Assembly (NCBI GenBank): GCA_046341775.1
Contig: JBKDQQ010000089.1
Coordinates: 1-23,085, forward strand
Length of the DNA: 23,085 nt
Source: SXXH01 sp041165735
GTDB taxonomy: Bacteria; Planctomycetota; UBA1135; GCA-002686595
Direction: 5' to 3'
Position 1 is the first letter of the stretch. Every line of letters begins with the position of its first letter. Made by a program: the position numbers and the translations under genes. Below the pieces are notes generated by a model that was given only the letters and a program-made list of their open reading frames with translations, was not told where the DNA came from and searched no databases. Below, piece after piece: positions 17,365-23,085 of the stretch.

Positions 17365-17406
17365 CGACTGGCCGGTTCCAGCACGATCAGCCCAGGAACC
17401 ATGCCC

Positions 17407-18981
17407 ATGAGACTCGCACACGCCTTCGCCGCATCGCTGCTCCTGTCCGCCGGCGCCATGGCCCAGATCGCCTGGCAGAAGACCCTCGAATCGGCCCTCG
17501 CCACGGCCAAGGACGGCGGCAAGGTCGTGTTCCTCGCCGTCAACATGGACGGCGAGAAGGCCAACGACCGCATGGCGACGAAGATGTACGCCGAGAAGGA
17601 GGTCGTGGCGCTGGCCGCGCGCACCGTCAACGTGGTGGCTTCCGCCGCCGAGCACGCCGCGCCCACCAAGGCGTGCACGCGCTTCGACGGGCTCTTGTGC
17701 CTCGACCATCGGCGCGTCGACATGGAGGCGCGCAAGGACGTGCTCAAGGGCGACGCCTCGGGCATGGTCATCGCGCCGCAGCACGTGTGGCTCTCGGGAG
17801 ACGGCAAGGTGCTGTTGTCGGTGCCCTACGAGATCGCGAAGGACGAGATGGTCTGGTGCTTCGTCACCGCCATCAAGAAGCTCGATCCGAAGAGCGATCT
17901 CGCCATGCCCTCCACCGCGCGCGCGCCGCGCCGGGTGGTGATGGACGGCGTGTTCGACCCGGGCGCCGCGGAGACGGCCGCGCCCTTGTCGAAGAAGGAG
18001 CTCGTCGAGCTGATCGAGAAGGTCAAGCGCGGCGTGCCCGCGGAGGAGCGTTGGGTCGCCATCCAGCGCATCCTCGTCTGCGACGATCCCATCGCCGTCG
18101 ACTACATCCAGTCCGAGCTGCGCAGCGGCACCTCCGGCGGCGGCAGGGGCGGCGGTGGCGGCGGAGGTGGTGGTCGTGGCGGCGGCGGTGGTGGTGGTGG
18201 CGCGGCCCGTGGTGCGGCCGACGGCGCCGCCAAGCACATGCGCATCATCCGCGCCATCGGAGCCGGTTCGCCGCCCGTCTACGCGCCCTTGGTGCACGAG
18301 TTCGTCGGCAACTTCGCGCCCGAGATGCGCAGCGAGGCGGCGGTGGCCCTCGAGCAACTGGCCACGCCCGACAGCACCAAGGTGATCGAGAAGCAACTGG
18401 CCGAGGAGAAGGATCCCAAGGTGCAGAAGGACCTGGTGCGCGCGCTCGCCGCGTGCGGCGCCAAGGAAGCGAAGGTCAAGAAGGACGTGGCGCGCCGTGC
18501 GCGTTCCGAGAAGGACCTGCTCGTGCGGCGCAACGCGATCTACTCGTTGTCGCAGTTCGCCCCCGACAAGGATGTGCTGGCCGTGCTCGACGCCGTGCTC
18601 ACCGCCGGATCCGAGGAGGACAAGCGCGCGGCCGCGCTGGCGCTGTCGGTCAAGCGCGACGAGGGTTGGCGCGGAGCGCTCGAGACGCACCTGCGCTCGG
18701 CCGTCGACGGACCGCTGAAGACCACCCTCGAAGCGGCGCTCGCGGTCTCCAACGGCGCGGACCTCTCCACCATCGGCGCCGAGGTGGCGCGCTTGTGCGG
18801 CGACGAGATCGAGCGCGTGCGCATCTTCGGCAGCCCCGCCGCGCGCGGCAACGGCGGCCAAGGGCGCGGGCGCGGCGAGGCTCCGCCCGCCGGCGAACCC
18901 AAGGGCGAAGGTCCGTCCGAGGGCCAGCCTCCGGGCAAGGGCGACGGCCAGGACGGCGAGCCCAAGCAAGGCGGCGAATGA
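17407..18981 (+). CDS. Exported thioredoxin-fold protein with HEAT repeats and glycine-rich linker
   Basis: 524 residues from the ATG at 17407, chosen over the in-frame ATG at 17401 because AGGA lies 9 nt upstream of it and only 3 nt upstream of the other. Signal peptide 1-20 (MRLAHAFAASLLLSAGAMAQ). Residues about 20-170 resemble a thioredoxin fold (W at the start, KVVFLAVNMDGEKAN, VVASAAEH, APQHVWLSGDGKVL with a cis-Pro-like position), but the place of the redox CxxC is taken by NMDGEKAN, so it is not a disulfide enzyme of the usual kind. Residues about 241-268 are an almost pure Gly stretch with scattered Arg. Residues about 275-470 are HEAT-like helical repeats. The tail from about 475 is Gly/Pro/Lys/Glu-rich and disordered. 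The function is unknown; a protein-binding scaffold in the periplasm is an inference. It is preceded and followed by hairpins, so probably monocistronic. Confidence 0.85.
   Translation: MRLAHAFAASLLLSAGAMAQIAWQKTLESALATAKDGGKVVFLAVNMDGEKANDRMATKMYAEKEVVALAARTVNVVASAAEHAAPTKACTRFDGLLCLDHRRVDMEARKDVLKGDASGMVIAPQHVWLSGDGKVLLSVPYEIAKDEMVWCFVTAIKKLDPKSDLAMPSTARAPRRVVMDGVFDPGAAETAAPLSKKELVELIEKVKRGVPAEERWVAIQRILVCDDPIAVDYIQSELRSGTSGGGRGGGGGGGGGRGGGGGGGGAARGAADGAAKHMRIIRAIGAGSPPVYAPLVHEFVGNFAPEMRSEAAVALEQLATPDSTKVIEKQLAEEKDPKVQKDLVRALAACGAKEAKVKKDVARRARSEKDLLVRRNAIYSLSQFAPDKDVLAVLDAVLTAGSEEDKRAAALALSVKRDEGWRGALETHLRSAVDGPLKTTLEAALAVSNGADLSTIGAEVARLCGDEIERVRIFGSPAARGNGGQGRGRGEAPPAGEPKGEGPSEGQPPGKGDGQDGEPKQGGE
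18128..18216 (+). repeat. GGC/GGT-rich low-complexity tract inside CDS
   Basis: A run of Gly codons interrupted by CGT/AGG codons, encoding the Gly/Arg linker of the thioredoxin-fold/HEAT protein. The shift between GGC and GGT codons and the simple repeat make slippage-driven length variation likely. Confidence 0.8.
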
Positions 18982-18984
18982 CGG

Positions 18985-19023
18985 GGCCCGTTGCGCGACG
19001 CACCTCGTCGCGCCGGCCGGGCC
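18985..19023 (+). terminator. Two-tier hairpin after the thioredoxin/HEAT gene
   Basis: GCGCGACG (18993-19000) pairs exactly with CGTCGCGC (19006-19013) around CACCT, and an outer stem forms from GGCCCG (18985-18990) and CGGGCC (19018-19023). It starts 4 nt after the stop codon at 18981. Confidence 0.75.
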
Positions 19024-19026
19024 TGC

Positions 19027-19057
19027 GCGCCCGCGGGATGGATCCGCGCGCGGGCGC
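19027..19057 (+). terminator. Second tandem hairpin
   Basis: GCGCCCGCG (19027-19035) pairs exactly with CGCGGGCGC (19049-19057); a small GGAT/ATCC stem lies inside the loop. It ends 3 nt before the TAGACT hexamer of the next unit, so terminator and promoter abut. Confidence 0.65.
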
Positions 19058-19060
19058 GGC

Positions 19061-19066
19061 TAGACT
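19061..19066 (+). promoter_or_regulatory. Candidate -10 hexamer TAGACT
   Basis: TAGACT lies 8 nt before a hairpin (19075-19090) and 39 nt before the ATG at 19106. TAGAGT at 22425 has the same 8-nt gap to a hairpin and 40 nt to its ATG. No clear -35 is visible 17 nt upstream. Confidence 0.5.
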
Positions 19067-19074
19067 GGCGCCCT

Positions 19075-19090
19075 GCGGGCGCATGCCCGC
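19075..19090 (+). promoter_or_regulatory. 5' leader hairpin before the small membrane protein gene
   Basis: GCGGGC (19075-19080) pairs with GCCCGC (19085-19090) around GCAT. If TAGACT is the -10, this stem-loop would begin at or within a few bases of the transcript 5' end. The ribosome-binding site AAGGAG (19093-19098) lies just outside it and stays accessible. Confidence 0.5.
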
Positions 19091-19105
19091 CCAAGGAGCC
19101 AAGCC

Positions 19106-19540
19106 ATGGATCGCGCAGCCGCATTGGAGAAGGTCAAGCTCCCCGCCGTCGGATTGATCGTGGTGGGAGCGCTCGGAGCCGCATCCGCGCTGCTCGGGGC
19201 GGTGCAAGGCGCCACGAACGAACAGGTGGACCAGCTGCGGCAGGCCTTCGACCAGGCCGGCATCGATCCGGGCACGACGGAGAACCTCGTGTCCGCGCTC
19301 GCAGGTGGCAACCTGGTCATGTCGCTCCTCGCCTTGGCGATCTCGGCGCTGGTCCTGTGGAGTGGCTTGCAGATGCGCCAACTCAAGGGGCGCGGACTGG
19401 CCATCGCGGGCGCGATCCTCGCCATGATCCCTTGCTTCACGGGCTGCTGCTGCGTGATCGGCCTGCCGGTGGGGATCTGGGCGCTCGTCGTGCTGATGAA
19501 CGCCGAGGTCAAGGCCGCCTTCGACGCCGGCGCGCAGTGA
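19106..19540 (+). CDS. Small multi-pass membrane protein
   Basis: 144 residues. AAGGAG lies 7 nt before the ATG, the best ribosome-binding site in the window. Hydrophobic segments at about 13-33, 68-88, and a long one at about 98-131 suggest three to four membrane spans. The C-terminal part has a Cys cluster, PCFTGCCCVIGLPVGIW (Cys 110, 114, 115, 116), followed by ALVVLMNAEVKAAF. That C-terminal pattern (Cys cluster, GLPxGIWALVVL, then EVxxAF) recurs in small planctomycete membrane proteins of unknown function as I remember them. There is no enzyme motif. Its stop overlaps the next ATG by one base (TGATG), so it is coupled to the sialidase-like protein; the partnership suggests a shared envelope role, but none can be named. 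Confidence 0.85.
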   Translation: MDRAAALEKVKLPAVGLIVVGALGAASALLGAVQGATNEQVDQLRQAFDQAGIDPGTTENLVSALAGGNLVMSLLALAISALVLWSGLQMRQLKGRGLAIAGAILAMIPCFTGCCCVIGLPVGIWALVVLMNAEVKAAFDAGAQ

Positions 19541-20709
19541 TGCGCGCGGCGGCCCTCGCATCGGCGGCCGCCATGGCGTGCGCGTTGGTCGCGCCTTCCT
19601 GCGAAGGCGACGGCGCCGGGACGATCGAACTCGAGGACGCGGTGCGCGCGGGCTCCGCCCCCGCGTGGGTGTCGACCTTGCGCGGAGCATCCGCCGCGAG
19701 CGAGCCGGAGCTCGTCGTTGTCGCCCCCGACGCGGGCGGGCACGCCCTGCGCCTCCACACCGGCGCGCTCGAACGCGAGTTCGCGCGGGGCGACGACTGG
19801 TTCGTGAACTGGGCCGACACGCCCGCGGCCGCGCGCGACGCCGGGAACCGCGCATGGGCGAGCTGGCTGGAGCGCACGGGCCAAGGCACCTACGACTACG
19901 CCGCATGGATCGGGCGCGAAGGCGAGGCTCCAAGGCGCCTGCACGACGACCAGGGACCCGGGGAGCACGGCTTCGTCTCGCTCCTGCCGCTGCGCTCGGG
20001 AGGACTGTTCGCGGCTTGGCTGGACGGGCGCGACCACGCGCGCCCGGACGGCGCCATGCGCGTGCAGGCGCGCTTCATCGCCGCGGATGGCGCCTTCGGT
20101 CCCGAGATCCTGCTCGACGAGCGTGCTTGCGACTGTTGTCCAACATCCTTGACAGCTTGGGGCGACGGCGCGCTCGTGGCGTGGCGCGATCGCGACGTCG
20201 ACGAACGGCGCGACATCGCCTTGGCCCGCGTCGCGCCCGACGGCGCCATCCGGCGCATCGAGGCCGGACTCGACGATGGCTGGCGCATCCACGGCTGCCC
20301 CGTGAACGGCGCGGTGCTGGCCGGCGACGGGACGCGCGTGGCGCTCGTGCGCTACACCGAAGGCGGCGGCGAGGCGCGCATCGTGCTGTCCACCGCCGAG
20401 GACGCGGAGGGACCGTGGCGCTCGCGCGTGCTGGCGCGCGGTGGCGCGCTCGGCCGCCTGGATGCTTCCTGCGGCCCGGATGGCAGCCTCTCCGTGCTGT
20501 GGCTGGAGCGCGTCGACGGCGCCGCGGCGTGGATGCTGGCGAGGTGGAGCGGCATCGACGCCGGCGCTCCGCCGCAGGTGCTGCGCGCAGTCGCGCGCAC
20601 GACACCCGATCGCTCGTCGGGGCGGGCGCGCATCGTCGATGCGGGCTCGCATGTGCGCATCGCGACGCCGGGACCCGCGGGCGTGCAGATCGTTCGTTGG
20701 CGGCCGTAG
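19540..20709 (+). CDS. Exported sialidase-like (BNR-type beta-propeller) protein, function unknown
   Basis: 389 residues. Signal peptide about 1-20, with Cys at 21 after VAPS; this is a poor but possible lipobox. The body is a chain of beta-strand repeats of the type seen in six-bladed sialidase-like propellers: DDWFVNWADTP, NRAWASWLER, HGFVSLLPLRSGGLFAAWLDGR, GDGALVAWRDRD, RVALVRYTEGG, DGSLSVLWLER. A ACDCCPTSL segment (Cys 197, 199, 200) is recognisable from a family of uncharacterised exo-sialidase-like exported proteins; GWRIHGCPVNG holds another conserved-looking Cys. The Arg triad, Asp-box pattern and nucleophilic Tyr of true sialidases are not evident, so sialidase activity should not be assumed. 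The start is set by TGATG overlap with the membrane protein gene. A hairpin follows 9 nt after the stop codon. Confidence 0.8.
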   Translation: MRAAALASAAAMACALVAPSCEGDGAGTIELEDAVRAGSAPAWVSTLRGASAASEPELVVVAPDAGGHALRLHTGALEREFARGDDWFVNWADTPAAARDAGNRAWASWLERTGQGTYDYAAWIGREGEAPRRLHDDQGPGEHGFVSLLPLRSGGLFAAWLDGRDHARPDGAMRVQARFIAADGAFGPEILLDERACDCCPTSLTAWGDGALVAWRDRDVDERRDIALARVAPDGAIRRIEAGLDDGWRIHGCPVNGAVLAGDGTRVALVRYTEGGGEARIVLSTAEDAEGPWRSRVLARGGALGRLDASCGPDGSLSVLWLERVDGAAAWMLARWSGIDAGAPPQVLRAVARTTPDRSSGRARIVDAGSHVRIATPGPAGVQIVRWRP

Positions 20710-20718
20710 ACACGCGCG

Positions 20719-20741
20719 CAAGAGCACCCGCAAGGCTCTTG
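20719..20741 (+). terminator. Hairpin after the sialidase-like gene
   Basis: CAAGAGC (20719-20725) pairs exactly with GCTCTTG (20735-20741) around a 9-nt loop, starting 9 nt after the stop codon at 20709. A run of six T (20760-20765) comes about 18 nt later, too far for a classic intrinsic terminator. TTGACG at 20739-20744 overlaps its end and could be a -35 for the next gene, but no matching -10 was found. Confidence 0.5.
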
Positions 20742-20854
20742 ACGAACGGCTGATGGAACTTTTTTCCAAATCCGCGCCCCGCCGCGCGAAATCGCGTGCA
20801 TCATGGCCTTCCCAACCCCGCTGTCGGTCCAAGCACCCCCTCCCGGTGACCGGT

Positions 20855-21298
20855 ATGCTGCATCCCTCTCGACTCCGCGTCGCGGCGTTCCTGGCGTCGT
20901 GCGCCTGGCTCTTCTGCCCGTCCTGCGCCCCTGGCGTGGAGGCGGCGCCGCAAGCGCGCCTCTCCCTCAAGGCCCTCGATCTGGTGCGCGACCTCAAGGG
21001 TCGCAGCCTGAGCATCGCCGGACTTGGCCCGCGGGACGAACCGCTGTACGTGAAGGACTGCTACATCGGTCCCAATCCGATCAGCGGACACGGCGTCGTG
21101 GTGATCCTCGCCACGGACGAGGCGCTCGCAGGCCCGGCGCCGCTGAACGCGCCCCAGGGCGCCGACGGACAGTGGTATCTGCCGTTGACCTCGGATGCGG
21201 ACGCGGCGCACTTCATGCTGGCGGCGGGGACCAAGCCGCCGCCGGACCTCGTCGGGCCGCCGAGTCGACTCTACTGCCGCGTCGTCGGGCTGCACTGA
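20855..21298 (+). CDS. Small exported protein of unknown function
   Basis: 147 residues, not recognised. The N-terminus MLHPSRLRVAAFLASCAWLF is a signal sequence; Cys residues in LFCPSCAPG could be a lipidation site, although the lipobox is weak. The mature part has two further Cys (in VKDCYIGP and LYCRVVG) that could pair, and segments SLSIAGLGPRDEPLYVKD and GVVVILATD suggest a small beta-rich domain. The start is chosen because it gives a clean signal peptide; an in-frame ATG at 20753 would add 34 polar, basic residues in front. No strong Shine-Dalgarno. It is convergent with threonine aldolase, 25 bp away, and sits after a probable terminator, so it is probably transcribed on its own. Confidence 0.7.
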   Translation: MLHPSRLRVAAFLASCAWLFCPSCAPGVEAAPQARLSLKALDLVRDLKGRSLSIAGLGPRDEPLYVKDCYIGPNPISGHGVVVILATDEALAGPAPLNAPQGADGQWYLPLTSDADAAHFMLAAGTKPPPDLVGPPSRLYCRVVGLH

Positions 21299-21308
21299 TG
21301 CCCGGCCC

Positions 21309-21334
21309 GGCGCGCGACGCGCATCACGCGCGCC
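21309..21334. terminator. Bidirectional hairpin between convergent genes
   Basis: GGCGCGCG (21309-21316) pairs exactly with CGCGCGCC (21327-21334). The right arm lies in the last codons of the threonine aldolase gene, whose stop codon (21324-21326) is in the loop. It serves both converging transcripts in principle. Confidence 0.6.
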
Positions 21335-22370
21335 TTCCGAGGGCGACCTTCTCGAGGGCCGCCGCGAAGCGTTCGATGTCTTCCTCGGTCGTGTCCCACG
21401 AGCACATCCAGCGGCACACGCCGCGGTCTTCGTCCCACACGTAGAAGAAGCTCTCCGCCTGCAAGGGCGCGATCCAGTCCTTCGGCAGGATCGGGAACAC
21501 GCCGTTCGCCTGCGTGGGCCACGCGAAGGACAGGCCCTCGATGCGCTCGGCGCGCGCGCGCAAGGCCCGCGCCATCGCGTTGGCGTGGCGCGCGTTGGCG
21601 AGCCACAGGTCGCCGTCGAGCAAGGCCGCGAGTTGCGCCGAGACGTAGCGCATCTTGGAGGCGAGCTGCATCGACTGCTTGCGCACGAAGCGGAAGTCCT
21701 CGCCCAGCCCCTCCTTCAGGAACACGACCGCCTCGGCCAGCATCGCGCCGTTCTTGGTGCCGCCGAACGACAGCACGTCGACGCCGGCATCCGTCGCCAG
21801 CGCGCGCAGCGGCACGCCGAGCGAGGCCGCGGCGTTCGCGAGGCGCGCTCCGTCGAGGTGCAGCAGCAACCCGTGCGCGCGGCAGCAAGCCGACAACGCG
21901 CGGATCTCCTCCGGCGCGTAGACCGTGCCGTACTCGGTCGACTGCGTGATGGAGACGACCTTGGGCTGCACGTGGTGCTGGTCGCGCAAGCCATGCAGGC
22001 GCGGCTCGATGTCGGAGGGGCGCAACTTGCCGTCGGGAGTCGCCACGAGGATCAACTTGGCCCCGAGGTGGCGCTCGGGCGCGCCGCACTCGTCCACGGC
22101 GATGTGGGCGTGCTGGGCGCAGATCACGGCTTCGTGGCGGGCGAGCATCGCCTGCAGGCCCGTGACGTTGGCGCCCGTGCCGAGGAACACCGGCCACGCG
22201 CGCGCCGCCGGTCCGAAGTGCTCGCGGAAGCGCTCCTCCATGCCGCGGGTCCACGCGTCGTCGCCGTAGGCGCGCGCATGGCCGGCATCCGCCGCGCGCA
22301 TGGCCTCCCACACGCGCGGATGGACGGGGGCGTTGTTGTCGCTGGCGAAGTGGCGGCGCGCGGCTTGCAT
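21324..22370 (-). CDS. ltaE: Low-specificity threonine aldolase family protein (PLP-dependent)
   Basis: 348 residues, the usual family length. It is a cytoplasmic fold-type I PLP enzyme that cleaves threonine or allo-threonine to glycine and acetaldehyde. Visible features: FASDNNAPVHP at the N-terminus, YGDDAWT, FLGTGANVTGLQAM for cofactor-phosphate binding, QHAHIAVDECGAPE with the stacking His, STEYGTVYAPEEI, LHLDGARLANAAASLG with the Asp that contacts the PLP ring nitrogen, and SFGGTKNGAM with the Schiff-base Lys. Start at 22370 gives the family N-terminus; the frame is open 108 codons further upstream, but that part overlaps the divergent crotonase gene and is unlike any aldolase. There is no Shine-Dalgarno; CACAAT stands 7 nt before the ATG. 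Related beta-eliminating lyases of this fold cannot be fully excluded. Confidence 0.92.
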   Translation of the reverse strand: MQAARRHFASDNNAPVHPRVWEAMRAADAGHARAYGDDAWTRGMEERFREHFGPAARAWPVFLGTGANVTGLQAMLARHEAVICAQHAHIAVDECGAPERHLGAKLILVATPDGKLRPSDIEPRLHGLRDQHHVQPKVVSITQSTEYGTVYAPEEIRALSACCRAHGLLLHLDGARLANAAASLGVPLRALATDAGVDVLSFGGTKNGAMLAEAVVFLKEGLGEDFRFVRKQSMQLASKMRYVSAQLAALLDGDLWLANARHANAMARALRARAERIEGLSFAWPTQANGVFPILPKDWIAPLQAESFFYVWDEDRGVCRWMCSWDTTEEDIERFAAALEKVALGRRA

Positions 22371-22377
22371 GCCGGAG

Positions 22378-22383
22378 ATTGTG
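22378..22383 (-). promoter_or_regulatory. CACAAT, candidate -10 of a leaderless threonine aldolase transcript
   Basis: Read on the minus strand, CACAAT ends 7 nt before the ATG at 22370. TTGCCC lies 16 nt upstream (22400-22405) as a partial -35. The same hexamer occurs 9 nt before the ATG at 7527, which also lacks a Shine-Dalgarno. Confidence 0.35.
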
Positions 22384-22424
22384 CGCGCGTCCGCGCGACG
22401 GGCAAGCGCGCGTGCCTGGATTGC

Positions 22425-22430
22425 TAGAGT
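22425..22430 (+). promoter_or_regulatory. Candidate -10 hexamer TAGAGT
   Basis: TAGAGT lies 8 nt before the leader hairpin and 40 nt before the ATG at 22471, matching the layout at 19061. The -35 position has no convincing match. Confidence 0.5.
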
Positions 22431-22438
22431 GTGGGGCC

Positions 22439-22453
22439 GGCGCGTCGCGCGCC
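22439..22453 (+). promoter_or_regulatory. 5' leader hairpin before the crotonase gene
   Basis: GGCGCG (22439-22444) pairs with CGCGCC (22448-22453) around TCG. It sits between the TAGAGT hexamer and the ribosome-binding site GAGGAG (22458-22463), at the expected start of the transcript. Confidence 0.5.
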
Positions 22454-22470
22454 GCGCGAGGAGAGCACGC

Positions 22471-23085
22471 ATGCACCAGATCCGCATGGCCCAACCGGGC
22501 AAGAACGCCTTGTCCACCGGCCTGATGGCCTTCCTGGAGGCCGAACTCCACAAGGCCGACGGCGAGCCGATCCTCCTGACGGGCGAAGGCGACGCCTTCT
22601 CCGCGGGAGTCGACCTGCGCGAGATCGCCGCGGCCGACGCCGCTGCGATCGAACGCTTCCTGCGTCGGCTGGACGCCTTGGTGGCGCGCATCAACCTCTA
22701 CCCGGCGCCCGTGGTGGCGCTCGTCAACGGCCATGCGATCGCCGGCGGCTGCATCCTCGCGCTGGCCTGCGATTGGCGCGTCGCGCCCGCTGGAACCAAG
22801 GCCAAGATCGGCCTCAACGAACTGGCGCTGGGCGCGTGCATCCCGCCCGCCTGCCTGCGCGTCGTGCGGCAGCGACTCGGCGAGCGCGGGGCGGAGCGCG
22901 CCATCTTCGGCGCCTCGCTCCTCGGCGTCGACGAGGCGGCGCGCGCGGGGTTCCTCGACGAAGTGGTCGAAGGCGACGCGATGCACGCGGCGCTCGCCAA
23001 GCTGCAAGCGCTCTCGGCCCTGCCGCGCGCGGCCTACGGCACGATGAAGCACGCGTTGCGCACCGAATCGTCGCGCACCTCGGCC
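22471..23085 (+). CDS. Enoyl-CoA hydratase/isomerase (crotonase) family protein, C-terminus cut by window edge
   Basis: 205 codons are present and the frame is open at the right edge; the family is usually about 250-260 residues, so about 50 residues are probably missing. GAGGAG lies 7 nt before the ATG. The crotonase fold is clear: GEGDAFSAGVDLREI supplies the first oxyanion-hole strand, PAPVVALVNGHAIAGGCILALACDWRVA the second, and KIGLNELALGACIPP carries a Glu at the position of the hydratase catalytic Glu (Glu144 in the rat enzyme). GAERAIFGASL carries another Glu where Glu164 is expected. Both alignments are by eye. The N-terminus is short, beginning about ten residues later than typical members. 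The reaction is inferred as hydration or isomerisation of an acyl-CoA; the substrate is unknown. It is divergent from threonine aldolase across 100 bp. Confidence 0.9.
   Translation, partial: MHQIRMAQPGKNALSTGLMAFLEAELHKADGEPILLTGEGDAFSAGVDLREIAAADAAAIERFLRRLDALVARINLYPAPVVALVNGHAIAGGCILALACDWRVAPAGTKAKIGLNELALGACIPPACLRVVRQRLGERGAERAIFGASLLGVDEAARAGFLDEVVEGDAMHAALAKLQALSALPRAAYGTMKHALRTESSRTSA

Noticed and set aside
17281..17406. Sequence ATCAGC shared just upstream of the starts at 1394, 5575 and 17407
   Set aside because: A 6-mer at differing distances (2, 5 and 15 nt) from the ATG is expected by chance and has no consistent context.
18128..18216. Gly tract as a mobile-element or assembly scar
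   Set aside because: The reading frame continues through it into coherent HEAT repeats, so it is a normal low-complexity linker.
20149..20154. Perfect TTGACA inside the sialidase-like gene
   Set aside because: No -10 at the right spacing and no gene start downstream.
20737..20766. TTGACG and T-run as a sigma70-type promoter for the small exported protein
   Set aside because: No acceptable -10 at 16-18 nt; the T-run and TTGACG are better seen as part of the terminator neighbourhood.
22371..22694. N-terminal extension of threonine aldolase by 108 codons
   Set aside because: It overlaps the crotonase gene on the other strand, is Arg/Ser/Ala-rich, and exceeds the family length.

Overview
The window is very GC-rich, densely coded, and almost certainly from a member of the Planctomycetota. 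The lineage call rests on several gene families that are hallmarks of that phylum: a PVC-type membrane-bound dehydrogenase fused to HEAT repeats and a C-terminal CxxCH heme domain, an adjacent PSCyt1/DUF1549/DUF1553 plus DUF1501 pair, Tat-exported sugar isomerase-like TIM barrels, and a giant secreted protein ending in a Cys/Gly-rich C-terminal module. No rRNA, tRNA, CRISPR array, IS element, phage gene or integrase was seen.

Layout. (1) Positions 1-5575, minus strand: two exported repeat proteins. One is a HYR (Ig-like) repeat protein running off the left edge. The other is a 1226-residue protein with PPC-like domains, a propeller-like segment, thrombospondin type 3-like calcium repeats and a C-terminal module. 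They are separated by a 500-bp spacer holding a tandem hairpin terminator. (2) 5576-6196: 620 bp without a gene, with hairpins and AT-rich patches. (3) 6197-7393, minus: a PilT-type retraction ATPase with no other pilus gene nearby. (4) 7527-12882, plus: a translationally coupled three-gene operon (sugar isomerase-like lipoprotein, PVC dehydrogenase/HEAT/cytochrome, hydroxypyruvate isomerase-like protein). (5) 12964-17297, plus: the DUF1549/1553 cytochrome protein overlapping a Tat-exported DUF1501 protein. (6) 17407-18981: an exported thioredoxin-fold/HEAT protein. (7) 19106-20709: a small membrane protein coupled to a sialidase-like exported protein. (8) 20855-21298: an unrecognised exported protein. 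(9) 21324-22370, minus: threonine aldolase. (10) 22471 to the right edge, plus: enoyl-CoA hydratase family protein.

How it may work together. The central 10 kb (7527-17297) reads as a periplasmic oxidative-catabolism block: two exported isomerase-like TIM barrels flank a quinoprotein-like beta-propeller dehydrogenase carrying its own heme domain, followed by another heme protein and its usual DUF1501 partner. The substrate cannot be read from sequence; a sugar, polyol or sugar acid is an inference. This block is the best candidate for a poorly described system here.

Regulatory texture. Several transcription units share one leader plan: a TAGNNT hexamer, then a GC hairpin at the expected 5' end of the mRNA, then the start codon about 37-40 nt after the hexamer. 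Two other starts have no Shine-Dalgarno but have CACAAT 7-9 nt before the ATG, suggesting leaderless transcripts. Unit ends carry tandem GC hairpins without a U-tract. All these are pattern readings by eye, not tested.
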